Source of the DNA: CAIZGX01 sp039805165
GTDB taxonomy: Bacteria > Bacteroidota > Bacteroidia > Flavobacteriales_D > Sanyastnellaceae
Direction: 5' to 3'
Assembly (NCBI GenBank): GCA_039805165.1
Contig: JBDLUS010000037.1
Coordinates: 1-29,615 of the forward strand
DNA length: 29,615 nt
Below, one piece after another: positions 16,506 to 23,883 of the stretch. How positions within the stretch are numbered: the first letter of the stretch is position 1; each line of letters starts with the position of its first letter. Under the pieces are notes generated by a model. That model saw only the letters and a program-made list of their open reading frames with translations, searched no databases and was not told the origin of the DNA. Position numbers and translations under genes: made by a program.

Positions 16506-17672
16506 ATGAAAAGAGAACTAGCCATTGAATTTCTTAAACGTTGCTCCACAACATCTGGATTCGTAGCCTCGCCTATTCAGCAAGACAATTATCACCGCAT
16601 CTGGTCGAGAGATGCCGTGATCATGGGCCTTTCTGCGGCGCTAAGCAACAATGCAGAACTTGTTGGCACATTGAAGAAAAGTATTCAAACGCTTGCAAAC
16701 TTTCAAGCAGAAGATGGACAAATACCCAGCAATGTCGATTTCATTAATAAGAAAGCGAGTTACGGAACTTTAGTTGGGCGAGTAGATGCCACAACATGGT
16801 GGATCATTGGCGCATGTATATGCATTAAAAACGAACCTCATCTTTTTCTTGAGTGGAAACAAAAAATTGAAAAGGCCTTTTCAGTTCTTCATTCCTGGGA
16901 AATGAATCATCGCGGACTAATCTATACTCCTATGGGTGGAAATTGGGCCGATGAATATGTGACGGAAGGCTATGTGTTATACGATCAATTGCTTCGATTA
17001 TGGGCCTACAAAGCCTTTCTTCAAATTGAATCGTCGCACAGCATTGAATCAGAAAAAGTTCAGTTGGAAAAACGAATTGTTTCAAATTATAATCTTCATT
17101 CATTTGGCGAAGAACACTACCATGAAATTGCCTTTCAAAAACTAAATGAAAGACCTTCATATCCCGCCGCAGCCTTGAAGCCCAGCGGATACGACACTCG
17201 CTGGGATATGGCAGCAAATGCGCTTGCTCTATTGATGAAATTGCCATTCGATTTAAATGGGATTACATCATTTTTAAAAGACCGCGAGTTGGAATTTCAA
17301 CACAACCTCTACCCTGTCTTCTTTCCAATTATTGAAAAAACAGATTGGGAATGGCGACAGCTTGAAAACAATCATTTGTACGAATTCAAGAATAAGCCTC
17401 ATTGCTTTCACAATGGCGGCGCATGGCCCGTCTTTTTAGGGCTATTAAGCCTCGGACTTTCCTGCAACGGCGAAAATGAAATTCCAGCTAAAATTTGGAA
17501 CGACTTCAACACGTTGACCAATAAATTCCCTAACGCTTTGTTTACTGAATATTGGAACACTAAAGAACGCACTCCCGGCGGAGTCACTGAACTTGGATTT
17601 TCAGCCGCAGGAACTGTATTCATGACACTCGCAACGACGATGAATTACGACTTAAAAGACCTATTGTTATGA
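16506..17672 (+). CDS. GH100-like six-hairpin glycosidase, candidate sucrose/alpha-glucoside hydrolase
   Basis: 388 residues from ATG 16506. An in-frame TTG at 16479 lies inside the terminator hairpin and is rejected. No signal peptide is present, so it is cytoplasmic. The motifs follow the order of neutral/alkaline invertases (GH100): NYHRIWSRDAV (near 28-38), YGTLVGRVDATTWWI with Asp94 matching the catalytic Asp of the family's GRVxPVDSxxWW motif, GNWADE (145-150), HNGGAWPVFL (from 302) and LFTEYWN with Glu348. Automated pipelines might call this a glycogen debranching or amylo-1,6-glucosidase-like protein, since these (alpha/alpha)6-barrel families are related. Sucrose hydrolysis is an inference supported by the sucrose-type permease two genes downstream. 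It overlaps the kinase start by 4 nt. Confidence 0.72.
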   Translation: MKRELAIEFLKRCSTTSGFVASPIQQDNYHRIWSRDAVIMGLSAALSNNAELVGTLKKSIQTLANFQAEDGQIPSNVDFINKKASYGTLVGRVDATTWWIIGACICIKNEPHLFLEWKQKIEKAFSVLHSWEMNHRGLIYTPMGGNWADEYVTEGYVLYDQLLRLWAYKAFLQIESSHSIESEKVQLEKRIVSNYNLHSFGEEHYHEIAFQKLNERPSYPAAALKPSGYDTRWDMAANALALLMKLPFDLNGITSFLKDRELEFQHNLYPVFFPIIEKTDWEWRQLENNHLYEFKNKPHCFHNGGAWPVFLGLLSLGLSCNGENEIPAKIWNDFNTLTNKFPNALFTEYWNTKERTPGGVTELGFSAAGTVFMTLATTMNYDLKDLLL

Positions 17673-18319
17673 CAGGAGACAACAACCAATTGAAACCTGA
17701 ATACTATCAGACCGCTGAAGCGTTGTATGCTGCCATTCAAAACATTGAGTCATCGCGCAAACCGAAATTAATCATTGGTGTTGCCGGAGAGTCTGGAAGT
17801 GGTAAAACCATCACCGCGCTTCAACTTCAGCAAGTATATGAGTTGAATGGAAAGAAAACGAACATCGTTCACATGGACGATTTTTTTCATCTTCCACCGG
17901 CAACAAATCATGAAGCTCGCGTGAAAGATATTTCTCGCGTCGGAAAAGAAGAAGTGAATCTCGAACTACTCGAAAAAGTGTGCGGTCAATTCAAAGCGAA
18001 TGCTGTATCTGTTGAACAACCTTTGGTCGATTACCCCTCGAATTCCATTTCACCATTCTCATGGAACGCGAATGATTTCGATGTATTAATTATTGAAGGA
18101 ACCTATGTTCTCTTTTTAGAAAACATAGATATCCGCGTTTTCATTGATCGAACTTATCATGAAACGAAGAGCGATCGTTTGGCAAGAGGCAGAGACATTG
18201 CGAATGATTTTGTTGAAGAAGTTTTAGGCATTGAGCACACCATCATTCAATCAGAAAAAAAACTTTGCGACATCTGCATACAATCTAATTTCACCCTTAC
18301 AAATCCTTTAAAGGCATGA
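17669..18319 (+). CDS. P-loop kinase of the uridine kinase/phosphoribulokinase family
   Basis: 216 residues, cytoplasmic. Walker A is GESGSGKT at 40-47; HMDDFFHLP (68-76) is the substrate-side acidic motif of the uridine kinase/PRK fold; and DRTYHETKSDRLARGRD is the lid region. It starts in an ATGA overlap with the glycosidase gene and ends in an ATGA overlap with the permease gene, so it is a co-translated member of the sugar operon. Members of this fold also occur in sugar transport operons, for example frcK in rhizobial fructose loci. A sugar, such as fructose or glucose released by the glycosidase, is therefore a more likely substrate than uridine. This assignment is inference. Confidence 0.82.
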   Translation: MTGDNNQLKPEYYQTAEALYAAIQNIESSRKPKLIIGVAGESGSGKTITALQLQQVYELNGKKTNIVHMDDFFHLPPATNHEARVKDISRVGKEEVNLELLEKVCGQFKANAVSVEQPLVDYPSNSISPFSWNANDFDVLIIEGTYVLFLENIDIRVFIDRTYHETKSDRLARGRDIANDFVEEVLGIEHTIIQSEKKLCDICIQSNFTLTNPLKA

Positions 18320-19602
18320 AACCAAAACTTCATTTTTGGCAAATCTGGAACATGAGTTTTGGATTTCTCGGTGTACAGTTCGCATTCGGACTACAACAAG
18401 CGAACATGAGTCCAATCTACCGATATCTTCATGCTGAAGAATCTCAAATTCCTTGGCTTTGGCTGGCTGGACCTATTACAGGTTTGCTTGTACAACCTAT
18501 TGTAGGCACGCTTTCAGATAACACTTGGAGCCCACGTTGGGGCAGACGAAAGCCCTATTTAATCATCGGAGCTATTCTTACGAGTATTGCTTTAGTACTC
18601 ATGCCCTACTCGAGCGAATTGTGGATGGCGGCAGGATTGCTTTGGATGCTCGACGGTGCAGCTAACTTAACCATGGAGCCGTTTCGCGCACTCATTGGAG
18701 ACAAACTAAATGAAGAGCAGCAACCGCTTGGATTTAGCGTTCAAAGTTTTTTCGTTGGCTTGGGTCAGACACTCGCGAATCTTGCTCCTTTGATCTTCAC
18801 CGCCATTGGTGTTTCTACGCTCGTTTTAACTGGAGATCACACCGTCCCCGATTTTGTAAAATACTCATTTATACTTGGCGCATTTACGATTCTCTTCGCA
18901 GTTGGATACACCGTTTTAACCACAAAAGAAAATCCACCTGTACCGGGTGAAGAACCGAAAAAACTTAGGATTGGAATGGTCTTCACAGAAACATTTCACT
19001 CCATCCGCCATATGCCTTCCACCATGAAAAAATTGTGGTGGGTGAAATTTTTCACTTGGGTAGGATTGCCTATTATGTGGCAATATCTCTCTATTGCTAT
19101 TGCGCACGATTGCTTCCATACGACCGATCCAAACTCACCGGCATTTGCTGAAGGCGTGAAGTGGGGAAATTTGGGACTTGCTATTTTCAACATTCTATGC
19201 TTTGCATTTGCAATGGTAATTCCTCGCTTAATTAAACGCATGGGCACTCAAAAAACTCATGGAATTGCACTCTTCATTGGCGGCGCTGCTTTCATGAGCA
19301 TGCGATACCTCAGCACTCCAGAAGCGTATATGTTGGCTATGGCTTTTGTTGGAATATCATGGGCTAGCATAATGTCCGTTCCTTATGTCATGCTATCGAA
19401 GTCGGTACCGGCTGAAAAGATGGGGGTATACATGGGTGTGTTCAACATGTTCATTGTGATACCACAAATCGTAAGCATGATTGTATTGCCTATGATTTAC
19501 AAACCTGTTCTAGGCAACTCACCATCAAATGCATTGTTCTTTGCAGGAACGATGCTATTCATGGGTGGAATTGTAAGCTGGAGACTGCGTTTAAAAGACT
19601 AA
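18316..19602 (+). CDS. MFS sugar permease, SLC45/sucrose transporter-like
   Basis: 428 residues with about 12 hydrophobic segments. The loop between helices 2 and 3 (GTLSDN to RWGRRKP, 64-80) matches the signature of the plant sucrose transporter/SLC45 group and of bacterial glycoside permeases. The segments GFLGVQFAFGLQQANMSPIY and WMLDGAANLTMEPFRALIGD are also typical. It would move a glycoside across the inner membrane, probably with protons. It is the last gene of the receptor-glycosidase-kinase-permease set. Its stop overlaps that of the convergent ndh gene (CTAA, 19599-19602). The substrate is inferred to be a disaccharide such as sucrose or maltose. Confidence 0.85.
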   Translation: MKPKLHFWQIWNMSFGFLGVQFAFGLQQANMSPIYRYLHAEESQIPWLWLAGPITGLLVQPIVGTLSDNTWSPRWGRRKPYLIIGAILTSIALVLMPYSSELWMAAGLLWMLDGAANLTMEPFRALIGDKLNEEQQPLGFSVQSFFVGLGQTLANLAPLIFTAIGVSTLVLTGDHTVPDFVKYSFILGAFTILFAVGYTVLTTKENPPVPGEEPKKLRIGMVFTETFHSIRHMPSTMKKLWWVKFFTWVGLPIMWQYLSIAIAHDCFHTTDPNSPAFAEGVKWGNLGLAIFNILCFAFAMVIPRLIKRMGTQKTHGIALFIGGAAFMSMRYLSTPEAYMLAMAFVGISWASIMSVPYVMLSKSVPAEKMGVYMGVFNMFIVIPQIVSMIVLPMIYKPVLGNSPSNALFFAGTMLFMGGIVSWRLRLKD

Positions 19603-20852
19603 GCTCTTCTCTCCGCCTGTAAAATCAATCGAAGAGCCGTGTTCTTCGAGAAATACGCCCATGCCCAGTTGATAAAGATGATGAGCTTATTGCGAACGCT
19701 TAAGATGAGCATGAGATGAAGGAACATCCAAATCACCCAAGCGAAATAACCCTTCAATCTGAAATTCTTGATATCTACCAATGCCTTGTTTCTTCCAATG
19801 GTAGCCATAGAACCCAAATCTTTGTATTCGTATGGAAGTGGATTCTTTCCGTTCACGATGCAGCGCAAGTTTTTCGCTAATAGCAAGGCTTGATTAATAG
19901 CCACGTTCGCAACTTGTGGATGTCCGTTCGGATATTTTTCAGTTTCCATATAGGCCTGGTCGCCCAGTACGAAAACATCCTCCACACCTTTCAACTTATT
20001 GAAACGATCAACAACTAACCTTCCTCCCTTCGCTTCTACTCCTTCAGGAAATCCTTTCACTGTATTCGGAGTTACACCTGCTGCCCAAATGACTATCTCG
20101 CATGGAATGGATAATCCCGATTTGAACTGAAGCACTTTTCCGTCATACGAAACCACGCGTTCATTGCTAATGATGTCCACGCCTAATTCTTGCAAATATT
20201 CCTTCGCATGCGTTTGTGCATGCTCGCTCATCGCGTTCAACACTATGCCGTTTGAGCATACCAAATGAATGGTTAATCTATTCCAATCGAACCCAGGATA
20301 ATCTTTCGGAAGAATGTTCGATTTAATTTCAGCGAAAGCACCCGCTAGTTCCACACCTGTTGGACCTGCTCCAACAATGACTAAATTCATGAGTGCCTTC
20401 AAGCGTTCTTCCGAAGCAGACAACACTTCTTCAAACGAACGCAATACATGATTTCGAACAGCAATGGCTTCATACGAACTCTTCAACGGCAACGCATGCT
20501 TCGCCAAAACTTCATCGTTGAAGAAATTCGTTTTACAGCCCATGCTTAACACCAAATAGTCGTAGGAGAAATCGCCAATGTTTGTAATGACTTTTTTATT
20601 TTCTGATTGAACCTCTAACACCTCGGCCATGCGCACCATGATGTTCGAGCGGCCACTGAAAATATTTCTAAGTGGAAATGAAATGGACGAAGGTTCAATC
20701 TGCGAAGTCGCAACTTGATAAAACAACGGTTGAAATTGATGGTGATTCAATTTATCTAATACCCAAACTTCGAAGAGTTTTGAATCTAATTTCAACGCAA
20801 GTTTAATTCCCGCGAACCCAGCACCAACAATTACAACTTTCTTTCGTGCCAT
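19599..20852 (-). CDS. ndh: Type II NADH:quinone oxidoreductase
   Basis: 417 residues from ATG 20852 (MARKKVVIVGAGFAG); the longer frame from 20891 would overlap pdxH by 28 nt. NDH-2 is a single-subunit flavoprotein on the inner face of the membrane that passes electrons from NADH to quinone without pumping protons. The FAD-binding GxGxxG is at 10-15, and the NADH-binding Rossmann motif is VIVGAGPTGVELAGAFAE. AAGVTPN and VFVLGDQA are also typical. The C-terminus contains a hydrophobic membrane-association region (GYFAWVIWMFLHLMLILSV). It starts 11 nt after pdxH and is the last gene of the minus-strand operon. Confidence 0.93.
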   Translation of the reverse strand: MARKKVVIVGAGFAGIKLALKLDSKLFEVWVLDKLNHHQFQPLFYQVATSQIEPSSISFPLRNIFSGRSNIMVRMAEVLEVQSENKKVITNIGDFSYDYLVLSMGCKTNFFNDEVLAKHALPLKSSYEAIAVRNHVLRSFEEVLSASEERLKALMNLVIVGAGPTGVELAGAFAEIKSNILPKDYPGFDWNRLTIHLVCSNGIVLNAMSEHAQTHAKEYLQELGVDIISNERVVSYDGKVLQFKSGLSIPCEIVIWAAGVTPNTVKGFPEGVEAKGGRLVVDRFNKLKGVEDVFVLGDQAYMETEKYPNGHPQVANVAINQALLLAKNLRCIVNGKNPLPYEYKDLGSMATIGRNKALVDIKNFRLKGYFAWVIWMFLHLMLILSVRNKLIIFINWAWAYFSKNTALRLILQAERRA

Positions 20853-20863
20853 TTCGAAATAAA

Positions 20864-21496
20864 TTAAGGAGCCATTCTTCCAATTGCCCAATTCCCTTCA
20901 ACCAAAGTATAGGTTAAGCGATCGTGCAATCGATTCGGTCTTCCTTGCCAAAACTCATAATACTTCGGACGAATGATATATCCGCCCCAATGTGCAGGAC
21001 GAGGAACTGGATGACCTTCAAACTTATCTGTATAATCTCGGAAGCGTTCGTTCAATACTTCGCGAGATTCAATGGTTGAACTTTGTGGGGATACCCATGC
21101 GCCGATTTGACTTTCACGCGGACGACTATTGAAATAAGCGTCGCTCTCTGCATCTGTCAATTTGTATAATTCTCCTTCAACTCGAACTTGGCGTTCAACG
21201 GTTGGCCAGAAAAAATTCAAGGCAACTTTGTTGTTTTGCTCAAGCTCTTGTCCTTTGTTGGAAGAATAATTCGTGTAGAACTTCAATCCGTCTTCATTCA
21301 CCCCTCGAAGTAAAACCACTCGTGAATGCGGCTGCCCGGAAGCATCCACACTGCTAACGACCATGGCATTGTAATCGTGTAACTCTTCAACTTCACTCAA
21401 CCAAAACTCAAGCATCTCATGCGGAGTCGCTTTCAAATCTTCAACCTCTAAGCTATGTTTTTCGTAGCTCTTTCTGTGGTGTACAATGTTACTCAT
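20864..21496 (-). CDS. pdxH: Pyridoxamine 5'-phosphate oxidase
   Basis: 210 residues, the standard length. The FMN enzyme oxidises pyridoxamine or pyridoxine 5'-phosphate to pyridoxal 5'-phosphate. Family motifs include YNAMVVSSVDASGQPHSRVVLL, GLKFYTNYSSNKGQEL, NFFWPTVERQVRVEG, SRPRESQIGAWVSPQS and the C-terminal EFWQGRPNRLHDR with a final RMAP. The N-terminal HHRKSYEKHSL is also usual. The start overlaps the end of the glycosyltransferase gene by 8 nt (ATGAGTAA). No other vitamin B6 gene is nearby. Confidence 0.96.
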   Translation of the reverse strand: MSNIVHHRKSYEKHSLEVEDLKATPHEMLEFWLSEVEELHDYNAMVVSSVDASGQPHSRVVLLRGVNEDGLKFYTNYSSNKGQELEQNNKVALNFFWPTVERQVRVEGELYKLTDAESDAYFNSRPRESQIGAWVSPQSSTIESREVLNERFRDYTDKFEGHPVPRPAHWGGYIIRPKYYEFWQGRPNRLHDRLTYTLVEGNWAIGRMAP

Positions 21497-22763
21497 AATT
21501 GCAAATGGCTTTTGCGTAATTGGTCCAACTCATGTTCTCTGTTGCCTTCGCAACGTTCTCTCTGTCAATAGGCGATTCTAAAAAGCGAAGCATTTGATTC
21601 TTCATGTTTTGAATGTCTTCTGCCTCGGCCAAATAGCCGTTGAATCCGTCTACTATTGTTTCTGGAAAATGTCCAACTTTAGTCGCCAAAATAGGCATCT
21701 TAAAATTGTAACTTAACGACTCTATGCCGCTTGGAGTAGCAGTTCTGTAGAACAACACTGCCGCATCGGACACCTGAAAAAACTTCGGCAATTCTTCATT
21801 CGAAATGAATCGATTGAAAACTACGCAGTTTTCTTGAACACCTAATTTCTCTATCCATTCAAGCGGATTGTCTTCGCGCTCATCGTCAGACTTTCGAAGA
21901 ACCAACTTCTTCGCCCAACCGAATAACAATTGCTTCACCTTGGTGCTCCACTTCGAATCGTCGAGCGTTTTCCAAAACGATTCACCGCAAATTAAAAACG
22001 AAACGTCGTCTCTCTCCTTACACAACTCTGCAAATGCCTGAATGGCCAAGTCAAGCCCTTTGTACTTCCGAATGAATCCGAAATACAAAAAGACATGTTT
22101 CTTAAGTCCCAACTTCGCTTTCTCTTCTTCCAAATTGAAATTCGAAATGGGCTTGTACAAATCGTAAATTGGGTGATACAGCTTCACAACTGAAGTGTAT
22201 TTCTTTTCATGAATATCAAGTCTTTCCACCAAACCGAATGAACGTTCGGGGAAGACCATCTTCAATTCTTCAAACGTATGCAGGGCATGCACTACGAAAG
22301 ACGAAGCGTGCTTCAAGGCATACTTCGTCAAAAACTTATCTATTGAGCTGTGCTCTTTTTGAATAACAAAGTGAATATCGAACACCACATGAATCCCTGC
22401 CTTGCGCAGGCGCTTTGCAATGAAAGCCATGGGCAATCCTTGCAGCGCAATGCTCCACTGAAACGTTACCATTTCTGGCTTCAATGAAATAATGTAATCG
22501 GCGGTTTCCTTCCAGCTGAATGGATTGTTGTAATTCGTTAGGTAAGTCACCTTCACACGACTTCCTTCCAACAAATCAGTGGTGCTGCTTTTGTCTACGA
22601 ACTCTCTGGGAATGATTGCCGGATACTGTTGCGTCCAACTCACAATATGAACATTGTTCTGCTCTTCCTTGTCCAATGCCAAGGCCAACGAAGTGTTGTA
22701 GTTCTGCATTCCGCCTTTGAAGCGCGGACCAGGACCGAAGCAAACAATGGTTCTGTTTTTCAT
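21489..22763 (-). CDS. Glycosyltransferase, GT4-type fold
   Basis: 424 residues, GT-B fold. The N-terminus GPGPRFKGGMQNYN is the glycine-rich loop of the acceptor domain. The C-terminal domain holds FLYFGFIRKYKGLDLAIQAF, FNRFISNEELPKFFQVSD and the E-x7-E-like region PSGIESLSYNFKMPILATKVGHFPE, typical of GT4 retaining transferases. The likely product is a cell-surface polysaccharide or glycolipid; donor and acceptor are unknown. It begins 1 nt after the epimerase stop, consistent with a shared pathway. Confidence 0.87.
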   Translation of the reverse strand: MKNRTIVCFGPGPRFKGGMQNYNTSLALALDKEEQNNVHIVSWTQQYPAIIPREFVDKSSTTDLLEGSRVKVTYLTNYNNPFSWKETADYIISLKPEMVTFQWSIALQGLPMAFIAKRLRKAGIHVVFDIHFVIQKEHSSIDKFLTKYALKHASSFVVHALHTFEELKMVFPERSFGLVERLDIHEKKYTSVVKLYHPIYDLYKPISNFNLEEEKAKLGLKKHVFLYFGFIRKYKGLDLAIQAFAELCKERDDVSFLICGESFWKTLDDSKWSTKVKQLLFGWAKKLVLRKSDDEREDNPLEWIEKLGVQENCVVFNRFISNEELPKFFQVSDAAVLFYRTATPSGIESLSYNFKMPILATKVGHFPETIVDGFNGYLAEAEDIQNMKNQMLRFLESPIDRENVAKATENMSWTNYAKAICNYE

Positions 22764-23813
22764 TTACTGCTGTGCCGCTAATTTTTTCACTGCTGCCTCG
22801 TACACACGCTTCATTCCTTCTTCAATGGAAATCTTCGCTTTCCATCCCAACTTCTCTTGAACGAACGTCATATCGCAATAACGCGAATGCACTCCTACCG
22901 GCTTATCCAACAACGGCTTTATCGTTGGCTCGTATCCTGCGTATCCGCAGAACACGCGAATAATTTCATTGAAGGAAGTGAGTTTCCCCATTCCAATATT
23001 GATGGCTGTTCCGTCGTGAATGTGATCCATGGCCAATAGAATGCAGTCGATTACATCGTCGATGTGAACGAAGTCTCTTCCTTGGTTACCACTTCCCCAC
23101 ACCTCGAACGGATCTTCCTTCTTCGCTGCGCGCGCCGCAATAGCAGGAACAGGATAGGTTAAGTCTTGGTCTTCACCGTAACCGCTGAATGGACGAATGC
23201 ACGTCACCTTCAATCCGTAATGTGACGCTGCAATTTTGGCCAAGAACTCTCCGGTTAATTTGCTCCATCCGTAGGTCATATCGGGCTCGCCCATTTTCTT
23301 GAAATCGATGTCAGACTCTTTCAAAGCTATTGCTCCGTCAACTGTTTGAAGATCGATTGGATAAGCCGCAGAGGAACTCGGATACATGAGTCTTTCTGGT
23401 TTGTAGCGACAAGCCCAGTAAAACATTTCAGCATCAATGGCAAGGTCTAATGCCACTGCCATCGGGTCTCCGTCAATCTTACTTCTTCCACCTACAATAG
23501 CTGCGAAATGGAAGACATCGTTGATGCGATTTATTTCAAATTGAAAATTCTTTTCGAAGTATTTTTCATCTTCCGAGAAAGCGCGCATCACCTTCAACGC
23601 ATCGGCATGAATGAATAGCAATCTTCCGTTGTATACTGTGAAGCCTTCGCCATAGTTCGTTTTCGTGGCATTGAGCCAAGTGTCTGGATGTGTTCCAACC
23701 GATAAATCATCGATGAAAATCAACTGCGCCTCGGTGGTGTTGAAGAGTCTCTTCACCATGTTTCTTCCCACAAAACCACAACCGCCGGTAATTAAATGCG
23801 TAACCTTATTCAT
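22764..23813 (-). CDS. NAD-dependent nucleotide-sugar epimerase/dehydratase (extended SDR)
   Basis: 349 residues from ATG 23813 (MNKVTHLITGGCGFVGRN), chosen over the upstream ATGs at 23831 and 23828 because it places the Rossmann GGxGFxG motif at the usual distance and lies 4 nt after a TATTTTTA element. The catalytic triad region is present: SSSAAYP and YGWSKLTGE with the Tyr-x3-Lys pair. Later VWGSGNQGRDFVHIDDV is a hallmark of UDP/dTDP/GDP-sugar epimerases. The exact nucleotide sugar cannot be told. The glycosyltransferase follows directly, suggesting surface polysaccharide synthesis. Confidence 0.88.
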   Translation of the reverse strand: MNKVTHLITGGCGFVGRNMVKRLFNTTEAQLIFIDDLSVGTHPDTWLNATKTNYGEGFTVYNGRLLFIHADALKVMRAFSEDEKYFEKNFQFEINRINDVFHFAAIVGGRSKIDGDPMAVALDLAIDAEMFYWACRYKPERLMYPSSSAAYPIDLQTVDGAIALKESDIDFKKMGEPDMTYGWSKLTGEFLAKIAASHYGLKVTCIRPFSGYGEDQDLTYPVPAIAARAAKKEDPFEVWGSGNQGRDFVHIDDVIDCILLAMDHIHDGTAINIGMGKLTSFNEIIRVFCGYAGYEPTIKPLLDKPVGVHSRYCDMTFVQEKLGWKAKISIEEGMKRVYEAAVKKLAAQQ

Positions 23814-23817
23814 GTTG

Positions 23818-23825
23818 TAAAAATA
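23818..23825 (-). promoter_or_regulatory. Bacteroidota-type -7 element of the epimerase operon
   Basis: TATTTTTA on the minus strand, one mismatch from TAnnTTTG, 4 nt before the ATG at 23813. The spacing matches four other genes in the window. Confidence 0.35.
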
Positions 23826-23883
23826 CATCAATCATTCCAAGTGCGGCACTTTCCGATTAACTTCGCAACAAGAGATAAATCAG

